The position numbers and the translations under genes were made by a program. Positions 27,244-36,911 of a stretch of 64,000 nt of DNA are shown piece by piece. Source of the stretch: Pseudomonas sp. efr-133-TYG-5 (GTDB taxonomy: Bacteria > Pseudomonadota > Gammaproteobacteria > Pseudomonadales > Pseudomonadaceae). The stretch is from NCBI RefSeq assembly GCF_030209175.1, contig NZ_JARVSM010000006.1:434001-498000 (forward strand), written 5' to 3'. The notes below the pieces were generated by a model. The model had not been told where the DNA came from and searched no databases. It worked only from the letters and a program-made list of their open reading frames with translations. Each line of letters starts with the position of its first letter. Within the stretch, counting starts at the first letter, position 1.

Positions 27244-29147
27244 ATCAGGTACTCAACGCGGCGCGCATCGAGCTGCTCAGCCCACGGCTGGCGAACCAGA
27301 TCGCCGCCGGCGAGGTGGTCGAACGCCCCGCCTCGGTGATCAAGGAATTGCTGGAAAACAGCCTCGACTCCGGTGCCAGACGTATCGACGTCGATGTCGA
27401 GCAGGGCGGCGTCAAGCTGCTGCGGGTGCGCGACGATGGCAGCGGCATTTCCGCCGATGACCTGCCGCTGGCCCTGGCCCGTCACGCCACCAGCAAGATC
27501 CGCAATCTGGAAGACCTCGAGCAGGTGATGAGCCTGGGCTTTCGCGGTGAGGCCCTGGCGTCGATCAGCTCCGTCGCGCGGCTGACGCTGACCTCGCGCA
27601 CCCGTGATGCCGATCAGGCCTGGCAGGTCGAGACCGAAGGCCGCGACATGGCGCCGCGGGTTCAGCCGGCGGCGCATCCGGTCGGTACATCGGTGGAAGT
27701 GCGCGACCTGTTCTTCAACACCCCGGCCCGGCGCAAATTCCTCAAGACCGAAAAAACCGAATTCGATCACCTGCAGGAAGTGATCAAGCGTCTGGCGCTG
27801 GCGCGCTTCGACGTGGCTTTCCATCTGCGCCACAACGGCAAGACCATTCTCAGCCTGCACGAAGCCCATGACGATGCGGCCCGCGCCCGGCGGGTGGCGG
27901 CGATTTGCGGCTCGGGCTTCCTCGAGCAGGCGCTGCCGATCGAGATCGAGCGTAACGGCCTGCATCTGTGGGGTTGGGTCGGTCTGCCGACGTTCAACCG
28001 CAGCCAGGCCGACCTGCAGTATTTCTTCGTCAACGGCCGTGCGGTGCGCGACAAACTGGTGGCCCACGCGGTGCGCCAGGCTTACCGCGACGTGCTGTTC
28101 AACGGCCGGCATCCGACGTTCGCGCTGTTTTTCGAAGTCGATCCGGCGGCGGTGGACGTCAACGTGCACCCGACCAAACACGAAGTGCGTTTCCGTGATG
28201 GGCGCATGGTGCATGACTTCCTCTATGGCACGCTGCACCGGGCGCTGGGCGATGTGCGGCCGGAAGACCAGCTGGCTGCGCCTGTGGCTACTGCCATTGT
28301 CCGGCCGACCGGCCTCGAGGCCGGCGAGTTCGGCCCGCAGGGCGAAATGCGCCTGGCGGCCAACGCCTTGCTCGAACAGCCGCAGGCGCAACCGGCGTTC
28401 AATACTGCTGCGGGCGGCAGCGCCGGCGGCGCCTATCAGTATCAGTACACGCCGCGCCCGCAGTCCGCCGTGCCGGCCGCCGAGGCGCAAGCGGCCTACC
28501 GCGAGTTCTTCGCGCCGTTGCCAGAAGCCAATGCCAGCGCATTGCCAGCCGGCCAGGGCGATATCCCGCCGCTCGGCTACGCATTGGCGCAGCTCAAGGG
28601 CATCTACATCCTTTCCGAAAATGCCCATGGCCTGGTGCTGGTGGACATGCATGCCGCCCACGAGCGGATCATGTACGAGCGCCTGAAGATCGCCATGGCC
28701 AGCGAAGGCCTGAGCGGCCAGCCATTGCTGGTGCCCGAGTCGCTGGCGGTCAGTCAGCGCGAGGCCGACTGCGCCGAGGAGCATGCGGCGTGGTTTCAGC
28801 GCCTGGGCTTCGAATTGCAGCGCCTGGGCCAGGAAACCCTGGCGATCCGGCAGATTCCGGCCCTGCTCAAGCAGGCTGAAGCCAATCGCCTGGTGGCTGA
28901 CGTACTGGCGGACCTGATGGAGTACGGCACCAGTGACCGTATCCAGGCGCATCTCAATGAATTGCTCGGCACCATGGCCTGCCACGGCGCGATCCGTGCC
29001 AATCGCCGCCTGGCCCTGCCGGAAATGAACGGCCTGCTGCGTGACATGGAAAACACCGAGCGCAGCGGTCAATGCAACCATGGCCGACCGACCTGGACCC
29101 AGCTGGGCCTGGACGATCTGGACAAACTGTTCCTGCGCGGTCGTTGA
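27240..29147 (+). CDS. mutL: DNA mismatch repair protein MutL
   Basis: 635 residues. The N-terminal GHKL ATPase has IAAGEVVERPASVIKELLENSLDSG split over residues 17-42, DDGSGI and GFRGEALASI. A variable linker (about 345-430) precedes the C-terminal dimerisation domain. That domain carries an endonuclease-type metal motif DMHAAHERIMYE (usual DQHA with Gln to Met), ACHGAIRAN and CNHGRPTW, so this MutL should be a nicking type, unlike E. coli. It starts ATG 27240 overlapping amiB and ends one base into miaA. Confidence 0.95.
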   Translation: MNQVLNAARIELLSPRLANQIAAGEVVERPASVIKELLENSLDSGARRIDVDVEQGGVKLLRVRDDGSGISADDLPLALARHATSKIRNLEDLEQVMSLGFRGEALASISSVARLTLTSRTRDADQAWQVETEGRDMAPRVQPAAHPVGTSVEVRDLFFNTPARRKFLKTEKTEFDHLQEVIKRLALARFDVAFHLRHNGKTILSLHEAHDDAARARRVAAICGSGFLEQALPIEIERNGLHLWGWVGLPTFNRSQADLQYFFVNGRAVRDKLVAHAVRQAYRDVLFNGRHPTFALFFEVDPAAVDVNVHPTKHEVRFRDGRMVHDFLYGTLHRALGDVRPEDQLAAPVATAIVRPTGLEAGEFGPQGEMRLAANALLEQPQAQPAFNTAAGGSAGGAYQYQYTPRPQSAVPAAEAQAAYREFFAPLPEANASALPAGQGDIPPLGYALAQLKGIYILSENAHGLVLVDMHAAHERIMYERLKIAMASEGLSGQPLLVPESLAVSQREADCAEEHAAWFQRLGFELQRLGQETLAIRQIPALLKQAEANRLVADVLADLMEYGTSDRIQAHLNELLGTMACHGAIRANRRLALPEMNGLLRDMENTERSGQCNHGRPTWTQLGLDDLDKLFLRGR

Positions 29148-30118
29148 TGAACCAGCACCCTCCAGCGATTTTCCTGATGGGCCCGACCGCTGCGGGCAAG
29201 ACCGATCTGGCCATCGAGCTGACCAAGGTGCTGCCGTGCGAGCTGATCAGCGTCGATTCGGCGTTGGTCTACCGCGGCATGGACATCGGCACTGCCAAGC
29301 CTTCCAGAGAACTGCTGGCCGAATGTCCTCATCGCCTGATCGATATTCTCGATCCGGCCGAAGCCTATTCCGCGGCCGATTTCCGCCGTGACGCCCTGCA
29401 GGCCATGGCCGAGATCACCGCGCGCGGAAAAATTCCGCTGCTAGTGGGCGGCACGATGCTCTATTACAAGGCTTTGCTCGAAGGTCTGGCCGATATGCCG
29501 GCGGCCGATCCCGCCGTGCGCGCGCAGATCGAGGAAGAGGCTGCACGCCTTGGCTGGCAAGCCCTGCACGAACAGTTGGCGGTGATCGATCCGGAGTCGG
29601 CGGCGCGGATTCATCCGAACGATCCGCAACGCTTGAGTCGTGCGCTGGAAGTTTACCGGGTCAGTGGTCAGAGCATGACTGCACTACGCTTGAAACAATC
29701 TGTGCAAAGTACTGCAGCAGCCGCATCGGGACAGCAACAATTGCCCTATACTGTCGCGAACTTGGCCATTGCCCCGGCAAATCGCCAGGTATTGCACGAG
29801 CGCATTAAACAAAGATTCACAAATATGTTGGAACAGGGATTCATCGACGAGGTCGTAGCCCTGCGTAAAAGAAGTGACCTGCATGCCGGGTTGCCGTCTA
29901 TACGTGCGGTAGGCTACCGCCAAGTCTGGGATTACCTGGATGGCAAGCTTACGCTGGCCGAAATGCAGGAGCGCGGCATCATTGCCACGCGCCAGTTGGC
30001 CAAGCGTCAGTTCACCTGGCTGCGCAGCTGGGAAGATTTACACTGGCTCGACAGTCTGGATTGCGACAATCTGCCACGCGCCTTGAAATACCTTGGGACC
30101 ATCTCCATATTGAGCTGA
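29147..30118 (+). CDS. miaA: tRNA dimethylallyltransferase MiaA
   Basis: 323 residues. It transfers a dimethylallyl group to A37 of UNN-decoding tRNAs. P-loop GPTAAGKT is at residues 11-18, followed by SVDSALVYRGMDIGTAKP and LVGGTMLYYKAL. The insertion subdomain and the C-terminal RQLAKRQFTWLR helix complete the fold. The start ATG 29147 overlaps the mutL stop (TGATG); an upstream ATG at 29072 lies within mutL. The codon usage of the last third is somewhat less GC-biased than that of its neighbours. Confidence 0.95.
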   Translation: MNQHPPAIFLMGPTAAGKTDLAIELTKVLPCELISVDSALVYRGMDIGTAKPSRELLAECPHRLIDILDPAEAYSAADFRRDALQAMAEITARGKIPLLVGGTMLYYKALLEGLADMPAADPAVRAQIEEEAARLGWQALHEQLAVIDPESAARIHPNDPQRLSRALEVYRVSGQSMTALRLKQSVQSTAAAASGQQQLPYTVANLAIAPANRQVLHERIKQRFTNMLEQGFIDEVVALRKRSDLHAGLPSIRAVGYRQVWDYLDGKLTLAEMQERGIIATRQLAKRQFTWLRSWEDLHWLDSLDCDNLPRALKYLGTISILS

Positions 30119-30211
30119 GTCCTTGCAATTGCCGTCTATCCTTGGGGGTGTGGCGGCAAAAGCCATCTGATTACCTATTTTTTATATTGAATCCTTAAAG
30201 GAGTGCGGCAC

Positions 30212-30472
30212 ATGTCAAAAGGGCATTCGCTACAAGACCCTTACTTGAATACTTTACGTAAAGAGAAAGTGGGGGTTTCCATCTACCTGGTGAACGGGAT
30301 CAAACTGCAAGGCACGATCGAATCGTTCGACCAGTTCGTTATCCTGCTGAAAAACACCGTCAGCCAGATGGTCTACAAACACGCTATCTCTACAGTCGTG
30401 CCGGTTCGTCCAATTCGTCTGCCTAGCGCAACCGAATCCGAAGCAGGTGACGCTGAGCCAGGTAACGCCTGA
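30212..30472 (+). CDS. hfq: RNA chaperone Hfq
   Basis: 86-residue Sm-like hexameric RNA chaperone that pairs small RNAs with mRNAs and, with Crc, mediates carbon repression in pseudomonads. Sm1 (VGVSIYLVNGIKLQGTIESF) and Sm2 (YKHAISTVVP) are intact, followed by a short acidic tail. The start ATG 30212 follows AAAGGAG; a GTG three codons earlier is closer to that site and less likely. It lies 93 bases after miaA, a gap with an AT-rich patch (30174-30195) that may hold its own promoter. Confidence 0.97.
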   Translation: MSKGHSLQDPYLNTLRKEKVGVSIYLVNGIKLQGTIESFDQFVILLKNTVSQMVYKHAISTVVPVRPIRLPSATESEAGDAEPGNA

Positions 30473-30484
30473 TAGGAGTCTCCT

Positions 30485-31786
30485 TTGTTCTTTGAGCGCC
30501 ACGGTGGTGGTGAGCGAGTCATCCTCGTTCACTTGGATGGACAGGACCCTGAGGCGCGCGAAGATCCGCAGGAGTTTCAGGAGCTGGCTAATTCGGCAGG
30601 CGCCGAGACCGTTGCGTTTTTTAACGTGCCGCGTCATCGGCCAACCGCCAAATTCCTGATTGGCAGCGGCAAGGTCGAGGAACTGCGCGATCTGGTCCAC
30701 GCCGAAGAAGCCGATCTGGTGATCTTCAATCACGTCCTCACGCCCAGTCAGGAACGTAACCTCGAACGGGTCTTCGAGTGTCGCGTGATCGACCGTACCG
30801 GTCTGATTCTCGATATTTTCGCCCAACGCGCCCGTACCCATGAAGGCAAGCTCCAGGTTGAACTGGCCCAGCTTGACCACATGAGCACCCGCCTGGTTCG
30901 CGGCTGGACTCACCTTGAGCGTCAGGGTGGCGGTATCGGCATGCGTGGCCCGGGTGAAACCCAGCTCGAGACCGACCGGCGTCTGCTGCGGGTGCGCCTG
31001 CGCCAGATCAAGGGACGCCTGGAAAAAGTGCGCAGTCAGCGCGAACAGTCGCGCCGCGGCCGCTCGCGTGCGGATATCCCTACCGTGTCTCTGGTGGGCT
31101 ATACCAATGCCGGCAAATCCACGCTCTTCAATAACATCACCAAGTCCGACGTGTACGCGGCTGACCAGTTGTTCGCCACGCTCGACCCGACCCTGCGCCG
31201 TCTCGAACTGGACGACCTGGGGCCGATTGTCCTGGCCGACACCGTGGGTTTCATTCGCCATCTGCCGCACAAGCTGGTCGAGGCATTCCGGTCTACGCTC
31301 GAAGAGTCGAGCAACTCCGACCTGTTGTTGCACGTGATCGACGCGGCCGAGCCGGATCGCATGTTGCAGATCGAGCAGGTGATGGTCGTGCTGGGCGAGA
31401 TTGGTGCCCAGGACTTGCCGATCCTCGAGGTCTATAACAAACTCGATTTGCTTGAAGGCGTTGAGCCACAAATCCAGCGCGACGAAAACGGCAGGCCTCA
31501 ACGGGTCTGGCTTTCGGCGCGTGATGGCACCGGACTGGAATTGCTCGAACAAGCCATTGCCGAGTTGCTCGGCAGTGATTTGTTTGTCGGTACCCTGCGC
31601 CTGCCGCAGCGTTTTGCGCGCCTGCGAGCCCAGTTCTTCGAACTGGGTGCGGTACAGAAAGAAGAATACGACGAAGAAGGTGTCAGCCTGCTGGCCGTTC
31701 GATTGCCACGTTCGGAGCTCAATCGACTGGTCAGTCGTGAAGGCGTTGTGCCGACGGAGTTCATCGAGCAACACACTTTGCAATAA
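30485..31786 (+). CDS. hflX: Ribosome-associated GTPase HflX
   Basis: 433 residues, starting at TTG 30485 with AGGAG six bases upstream. The N-terminal domain ends in the glycine-rich GGGIGMRGPGETQLETDRR segment and a coiled coil. The G domain has GYTNAGKST (G1), DTVGFIRHLPH (G3) and NKLDLL (G4). It binds the 50S subunit and helps split stalled ribosomes. It sits 12 bases after hfq, in the conserved hfq-hflX-hflK-hflC order. Confidence 0.95.
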   Translation: MFFERHGGGERVILVHLDGQDPEAREDPQEFQELANSAGAETVAFFNVPRHRPTAKFLIGSGKVEELRDLVHAEEADLVIFNHVLTPSQERNLERVFECRVIDRTGLILDIFAQRARTHEGKLQVELAQLDHMSTRLVRGWTHLERQGGGIGMRGPGETQLETDRRLLRVRLRQIKGRLEKVRSQREQSRRGRSRADIPTVSLVGYTNAGKSTLFNNITKSDVYAADQLFATLDPTLRRLELDDLGPIVLADTVGFIRHLPHKLVEAFRSTLEESSNSDLLLHVIDAAEPDRMLQIEQVMVVLGEIGAQDLPILEVYNKLDLLEGVEPQIQRDENGRPQRVWLSARDGTGLELLEQAIAELLGSDLFVGTLRLPQRFARLRAQFFELGAVQKEEYDEEGVSLLAVRLPRSELNRLVSREGVVPTEFIEQHTLQ

Positions 31787-31882
31787 AAGCCTGAAGAAGC
31801 GGTTGTGCCGCAACGGCAGGCATTCTGTAGCATTGGTCGGCGCGCCGTGGGTGCGTCTTTGCTTTATCAGATGGAGAGCGCT

Positions 31883-33058
31883 ATGGCTTGGAATGAGCCG
31901 GGTGGCAACTCGAACAATCAGGATCCTTGGGGTGGCAAGCGTCGCAATAACGGCGACCGCAAGGGGCCGCCGGATCTCGACGAGGCCTTCCGAAAGCTGC
32001 AGGAAAGCCTGAACGGGTTGTTCGGTGGTGGTAAGAAACGTGGTGATGACGGTGGTGGCTCGGGCAAGAGCGGTGGCTTCGGCGGCCTGCTCGGCATCGG
32101 CCTTGTCGTGCTCGCGGCCGTGTGGCTGTACAGCGCGGTGTATGTCGTGGACGAGCAGGAGCAGGCCGTGGTGCTGCGCTTCGGCAAGTACTACGAGACC
32201 GTCGGCCCGGGCCTGAACATCTATTTCCCGCCGATCGACAAGAAGTACATGGAAAACGTCACGCGCGAGCGTGCCTATACCAAGCAGGGCCAGATGCTGA
32301 CCGAAGACGAGAACATCGTCGAAGTGCCACTGACCGTGCAGTACAAGATCAGCAACCTGCAGGACTTCGTGCTGAACGTCGACCAGCCGGAAATCAGCCT
32401 CCAGCATGCGACCGACAGCGCCCTGCGCCACGTGGTGGGTTCCACCGCGATGGACCAGGTGCTGACCGAAGGCCGTGAGCTGATGGCCAGCGAAATCAAG
32501 GAGCGTCTGCAACGTTTCCTCGATACCTATCGCACCGGTATCACCGTTACCCAGGTCAACGTACAGAGCGCAGCCGCACCGCGCGAAGTGCAGGAAGCCT
32601 TCGACGACGTGATTCGTGCCCGGGAAGACGAACAGCGTTCACGCAACCAGGCGGAAACCTACGCCAACGGCGTGGTGCCGGAAGCCCGTGGTCAGGCCCA
32701 GCGCATCCTCGAGGATGCCAACGGCTACCGTGACGAAACGATCTCGCGTGCCAAGGGTGAGGCCGACCGCTTCACCAAGTTGGTCGCCGAGTATCGCAAG
32801 GCCCCTGAGGTCACTCGTGAGCGTCTGTACCTGGACACCATGCAGGAAGTCTTCAGCAATACCAGCAAGGTCCTCGTGACCGGCAACAAGAACGGCCAGA
32901 GCAACCTGCTCTACCTGCCGCTGGACAAGATGGTCGAAAGTGGTCGCAACACCAACGCTCCGGCGAGCGGCAGTGCAACCACCACCAGCAATGAAGCAAG
33001 TGCGCGTGCCGCAGCCGATCTGCAGCAACAGCAGGCACGTACCAGGGAGAGTCGCTGA
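31883..33058 (+). CDS. hflK: FtsH modulator HflK (SPFH protein)
   Basis: 391 residues. A Gly/Asp/Asn-rich N-terminal segment (GGNSNNQDPWGG..) precedes one membrane helix (about 74-96) and a periplasmic SPFH/band-7 domain with long helices (REDEQRSRNQAETYANGVVPEARG). It forms the large ring with HflC around FtsH. The start ATG 31883 follows GAGAGCGCT; a longer frame begins 78 bases earlier without a site. Its stop overlaps hflC by one base. Confidence 0.94.
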   Translation: MAWNEPGGNSNNQDPWGGKRRNNGDRKGPPDLDEAFRKLQESLNGLFGGGKKRGDDGGGSGKSGGFGGLLGIGLVVLAAVWLYSAVYVVDEQEQAVVLRFGKYYETVGPGLNIYFPPIDKKYMENVTRERAYTKQGQMLTEDENIVEVPLTVQYKISNLQDFVLNVDQPEISLQHATDSALRHVVGSTAMDQVLTEGRELMASEIKERLQRFLDTYRTGITVTQVNVQSAAAPREVQEAFDDVIRAREDEQRSRNQAETYANGVVPEARGQAQRILEDANGYRDETISRAKGEADRFTKLVAEYRKAPEVTRERLYLDTMQEVFSNTSKVLVTGNKNGQSNLLYLPLDKMVESGRNTNAPASGSATTTSNEASARAAADLQQQQARTRESR

Positions 33059-33927
33059 TGAGCAATAAATCGCTGATCGCCCTTATTGTCGGCGTTGTCG
33101 TGGCGATCGCTGCCTGGAACTGCTTCTACATCGTCGCTCAGACCGAGCGTGCGGTGTTGCTGCAATTCGGTCGCGTGGTCCAGGCGGATGTCCAGCCGGG
33201 TCTGCATGTGAAAGTGCCTTACGTCAACCAGGTACGCAAATTCGACGCACGCCTGATGACGCTGGATGCACCGACGCAACGCTTCCTGACCCTGGAAAAG
33301 AAAGCCGTGATGGTCGATGCCTACGCCAAGTGGCGGGTCAAGGATGCCGAGCGCTTCTACACCGCGACTTCCGGTCTCAAGCAGATCGCCGACGAGCGCC
33401 TGTCCCGTCGTCTTGAATCGGGCCTGCGTGACCAGTTCGGTAAACGCACCCTGCACGAAGTGGTCTCCGGTGAGCGCGATGCGCTGATGGCCGATATCAC
33501 CGCGTCGCTGAACAAGATGGCGGAGAAGGAGCTGGGTATCGAAGTGGTCGATGTCCGGGTCAAGGCCATCGACCTGCCGAAGGAAGTCAACCGCAGCGTA
33601 TTCGAGCGGATGAGTACCGAGCGTGAGCGTGAAGCTCGCGAGCACCGCGCCAAGGGTAACGAACTGGCCGAAGGCATCCGTGCCGACGCCGATCGTCAAC
33701 GCCGCGTGTTGCTGGCCGAAGCCTATCGGGAATCGGAAGAGGTTCGCGGTGATGGCGACGCCCAGGCCGCTGCGATCTACTCCAAGGCCTACGGCCAGGA
33801 TCAGGAGTTCTACGGCTTCTACCGTAGCCTGCGCGCCTACCGTGAAAGCTTCGCGAACAAATCCGACGTCATGGTCCTCGACCCAAGCAGTGACTTCTTC
33901 CGTTACCTGGAAAAAGCCAAGCCTTGA
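33058..33927 (+). CDS. hflC: FtsH modulator HflC (SPFH protein)
   Basis: 289 residues: an N-terminal membrane anchor (about 5-24), an SPFH domain beginning VAQTERAVLLQFGRV, and long helices with the typical EREREAREHRAKGNE..IRADADRQRR..LAEAYRESEE..GDGDAQAAAIYS pattern in segments. It partners HflK in regulating FtsH proteolysis. It ends the nnr-hflC operon; a hairpin and a terminator follow within about 110 bases. Confidence 0.95.
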   Translation: MSNKSLIALIVGVVVAIAAWNCFYIVAQTERAVLLQFGRVVQADVQPGLHVKVPYVNQVRKFDARLMTLDAPTQRFLTLEKKAVMVDAYAKWRVKDAERFYTATSGLKQIADERLSRRLESGLRDQFGKRTLHEVVSGERDALMADITASLNKMAEKELGIEVVDVRVKAIDLPKEVNRSVFERMSTEREREAREHRAKGNELAEGIRADADRQRRVLLAEAYRESEEVRGDGDAQAAAIYSKAYGQDQEFYGFYRSLRAYRESFANKSDVMVLDPSSDFFRYLEKAKP

Positions 33928-33943
33928 TACGACGTTGACCTGA

Positions 33944-33982
33944 ATCACTCCGCCTGGCGGCTAAAGCCTCGGGCGGGGTGAT
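33944..33982 (+). other. Inverted repeat downstream of hflC
   Basis: ATCACTCCGCC (33944-33954) and GGCGGGGTGAT (33972-33982) pair in 10 of 11 positions around a 17-base loop. No T-run follows. The rest of the 312-base gap to hisZ holds a -10-like TATGAT at 34001-34006 and the terminator below, with no supported gene. Confidence 0.5.
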
Positions 33983-34011
33983 CCTTTGGGAAAACGTGTG
34001 TATGATGCGGC

Positions 34012-34035
34012 AGCCGGGAAATTCCCGGCTTTTTT
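34012..34035 (+). terminator. Rho-independent terminator of the hfl operon
   Basis: AGCCGGGA (34012-34019) pairs with TCCCGGCT (34023-34030) and runs into six T's (34030-34035). Confidence 0.9.
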
Positions 34036-34240
34036 GCGTCTGCATGTTTGATTGCTGTTTTTTGTTGCAGACATCGGGTTGAATGGCCCGAGCGTTTTTC
34101 GAGGAAAGTGATGGGCGAAGCCGGTAACAGGCCTTTCGCCGCGTCGTTCATGCGCGTGCGTTTTGAACGCCCCGGTCATTTTCTGCTTCACTCAAGGCTC
34201 GCCCTCGGGCTGGCCGCCCGGATCAAAGGGGAATGGCGTA

Positions 34241-35428
34241 ATGGCAACGGTAGACCGCTGGCTGCTGCCAGATGGCATCGAAGAAGTACTGCCACCGGAA
34301 GCGGCGCGCATTGAAGTCGCGCGTCGTCAGGTGTTGGATCTGTTCCAGAGCTGGGGTTACGAGTTCGTCGTGACTCCCCATATCGAGTACCTGGAATCCC
34401 TGCTGACCGGCGCGGGCCAGGACCTGGATCTGCGTACCTTCAAGGTCATCGACCCGCAGTCGGGCCGGCAGATGGGGTTCCGTGCCGACATCACGCCGCA
34501 GGTGGCGCGCATCGATGCGCATACCCTGCGCCGCGAAGGCCCGAGCCGTCTGTGCTACGCCGGCAGCGTGCTGCACGCCCAGCCGCGAGCGCTGTCGTCA
34601 TCGCGCAGCCCGATCCAGTTGGGCGCCGAGTTGTACGGCGACGCCAGCCCGAGCAGTGACGTCGAAGTCATCAGCCTGATGCTGGCCATGCTGCAACTGG
34701 CCGATGTGCCGGACGTGCACATGGATCTCGGCCATGTAGGTATCTACCGCGGCCTGGCCCAGGCGGCCGGTCTGTCGGGCGAAGTCGAGCAACAGCTGTT
34801 CGATGCTCTGCAACGCAAGGCGATCGACGAGGTCATTACCTTGACCGAAGGCCTGCCGGCCGATCTGTCCGGGATGCTGCGCGCGCTGGTCGACCTGTGT
34901 GGCGGCCGTGAAGTGCTGAGCGCCGCCCGCGAGCGCCTGGCCAATGCGCCGGCACCGGTGCTGGCGGCCCTGGAAGATCTGCTGGCGATCGCCGAGCGGC
35001 TGTCGGTGCGTTTCCCGCAGTTGCCACTGTATTTCGACCTCGGCGAGCTGCGCGGTTATCACTACCACACCGGTGTGGTGTTCGCGGTGTTCGTTCCCGG
35101 CGTTGGCCAGTCCATCGCCCAGGGCGGTCGCTACGACGACATCGGCGCCGACTTCGGTCGCGCCCGTCCGGCCACCGGCTTCTCCACCGATTTGAAAACC
35201 CTGGTGACCCTGGGGCGTGCTGAGATCGAGCTACCGTCTGGCGGTATCTGGATGCCTGACAGTACGGATGCGGCACTCTGGCAGCAGGTTTGCCAGTTGC
35301 GCAGTGAGGGTCAGCGTGTCGTCCAGGCTCTGCCTGGGCAGCCTTTGGCCGCCGCCCGTGAAGCGGACTGCGACCGGCAATTGATTCAGCAGAACGGGCT
35401 TTGGCAAGTATCGCCACTGGCCTCTTGA
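34241..35428 (+). CDS. hisZ: ATP phosphoribosyltransferase regulatory subunit HisZ
   Basis: 395 residues related to histidyl-tRNA synthetase catalytic domains but lacking the anticodon domain. It activates and gives histidine control to short-form HisG in the first step of histidine synthesis. It shows FRADITPQVARIDAH, RLCYAGSVLH and GGRYDDIGADFGRARPATGF. The start ATG 34241 follows AAAGGGG; an upstream in-frame extension to 34163 is unsupported. hisG is not in this window, the usual situation in Pseudomonas. It is followed closely by purA. Confidence 0.93.
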   Translation: MATVDRWLLPDGIEEVLPPEAARIEVARRQVLDLFQSWGYEFVVTPHIEYLESLLTGAGQDLDLRTFKVIDPQSGRQMGFRADITPQVARIDAHTLRREGPSRLCYAGSVLHAQPRALSSSRSPIQLGAELYGDASPSSDVEVISLMLAMLQLADVPDVHMDLGHVGIYRGLAQAAGLSGEVEQQLFDALQRKAIDEVITLTEGLPADLSGMLRALVDLCGGREVLSAARERLANAPAPVLAALEDLLAIAERLSVRFPQLPLYFDLGELRGYHYHTGVVFAVFVPGVGQSIAQGGRYDDIGADFGRARPATGFSTDLKTLVTLGRAEIELPSGGIWMPDSTDAALWQQVCQLRSEGQRVVQALPGQPLAAAREADCDRQLIQQNGLWQVSPLAS

Positions 35429-35482
35429 GTTTTCCTGCCGGCCATCGCCGGCACCAAGTTTGCGCGAATGAGGACAAGTGTT

Positions 35483-36772
35483 ATGGGTAAGAATGTCGTA
35501 GTCCTGGGCACCCAATGGGGTGATGAGGGCAAAGGCAAGATCGTTGATCTGCTGACCGAACATGCTGCCGCCGTAGTGCGCTACCAAGGTGGCCACAACG
35601 CTGGCCACACCCTGGTGATCGACGGCGAGAAAACCGTCTTGCACCTGATCCCGTCGGGCGTGCTGCGCGAAGGCGTGCAGTGCCTGATCGGCAACGGCGT
35701 GGTGGTTGCACCTGACGCCCTGCTGCGTGAGATCACCAAGCTGGAAGAGAAAGGCGTACCGGTGCGCGAGCGCCTGCGTATCAGCCCGTCCTGCCCGCTG
35801 ATCCTGTCCTTCCACGTGGCGCTGGACCAGGCCCGTGAAAAAGCCCGTGGCGAGCTGAAGATCGGTACGACCGGTCGCGGCATCGGCCCGGCTTACGAAG
35901 ACAAGGTGGCCCGTCGTGGCCTGCGCGTTGGCGATCTGCTCAACATGCCGCGCTTCGAAGACAAGCTGCGTGAACTGGTGGACTACCACAACTTCATGCT
36001 GGTGGGTTACTACAAAGAGCCTGCCATCGAGTTCGAAAAGACCCTGGCCGAGTGCAAGGAATACGCCGAGCTGCTCAAGCCGCTGATGCTGGACGTCACT
36101 GCCGAGCTGCACGACCTGCGTCGCGCCGGCAAGGACATCATGTTCGAAGGCGCCCAGGGTTCGTTGCTCGACATCGACCACGGTACCTATCCGTACGTGA
36201 CCAGCTCCAACACCACCGCTGGTGGCGTGGCGACCGGTTCGGGCGTTGGCCCGATGTTCCTCGACTACATCCTGGGCATCACCAAGGCGTACACCACTCG
36301 CGTCGGTTCGGGTCCATTCCCGACCGAGCTGTTCGACGAAGTCGGCGCGCACCTGGCCAAGCAAGGTCACGAGTTCGGCGCGACCACTGGCCGTGCCCGT
36401 CGTTGCGGCTGGTTCGACGCCGTTATCCTGCGTCGCGCAATCGATGTGAACAGCATCTCGGGCATCTGCCTGACCAAGCTGGACGTCCTCGACGGCCTGG
36501 AAACCATCAACATCTGCACCGGCTACAAGGATGCACAGGGCAACGCCGTGGCGCCGACCGACGCTGACAGCTACGTAGGCCTGCAGCCGGTGTACGAAGA
36601 AGTGCCGGGCTGGAGCGAATCGACCGTGGGTGCGAAAACCCTGGAAGAGCTGCCAGCGAACGCTCGTGCCTACATCAAGCGCGTTGAAGAGTTGATCGGC
36701 GCGCCGATCGACATTATTTCGACGGGCCCGGATCGCAACGAAACCATCGTTCTGCGCCATCCGTTCGCTTGA
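35483..36772 (+). CDS. purA: Adenylosuccinate synthetase
   Basis: 429-residue GTP-dependent enzyme joining IMP and aspartate in AMP synthesis. Conserved motifs: GTQWGDEGKGKIVD near the start, GGHNAGHT, TTGRGIGPAYEDK, EGAQGSLLDIDHGTYPYVTS split over residues 221-240, and TGRARRCGW. The start ATG 35483 has GAGGACAAG upstream. It lies 54 bases after hisZ and ends at a strong terminator. Confidence 0.97.
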   Translation: MGKNVVVLGTQWGDEGKGKIVDLLTEHAAAVVRYQGGHNAGHTLVIDGEKTVLHLIPSGVLREGVQCLIGNGVVVAPDALLREITKLEEKGVPVRERLRISPSCPLILSFHVALDQAREKARGELKIGTTGRGIGPAYEDKVARRGLRVGDLLNMPRFEDKLRELVDYHNFMLVGYYKEPAIEFEKTLAECKEYAELLKPLMLDVTAELHDLRRAGKDIMFEGAQGSLLDIDHGTYPYVTSSNTTAGGVATGSGVGPMFLDYILGITKAYTTRVGSGPFPTELFDEVGAHLAKQGHEFGATTGRARRCGWFDAVILRRAIDVNSISGICLTKLDVLDGLETINICTGYKDAQGNAVAPTDADSYVGLQPVYEEVPGWSESTVGAKTLEELPANARAYIKRVEELIGAPIDIISTGPDRNETIVLRHPFA

Positions 36773-36793
36773 TAAGTCGTTGATGTAAAAAGC

Positions 36794-36817
36794 AAAGGCC
36801 CCTTAATCGGGGCCTTT
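36794..36817 (+). terminator. Terminator of hisZ-purA
   Basis: AAAGGCCCC (36794-36802) pairs with GGGGCCTTT (36809-36817), loop TTAATC. Confidence 0.88.
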
Positions 36818-36911
36818 GTCGTTTATGCCTGTTGGACGGCATGACCTTTGCTGTAATTCTGTCTACAAGAGTGCCATCAAATTAATGGCGTCAGAAGTAG
36901 AGGGATTCACA

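Noticed and set aside
34111..34314. 68-residue frame with a good ribosome site (GAGGAAAG) overlapping the hisZ start
   Set aside because: It is Arg/Gly-rich, overlaps hisZ out of frame for about 75 bases, and resembles no family. The small membrane gene often found between hflC and hisZ is not seen in any frame.
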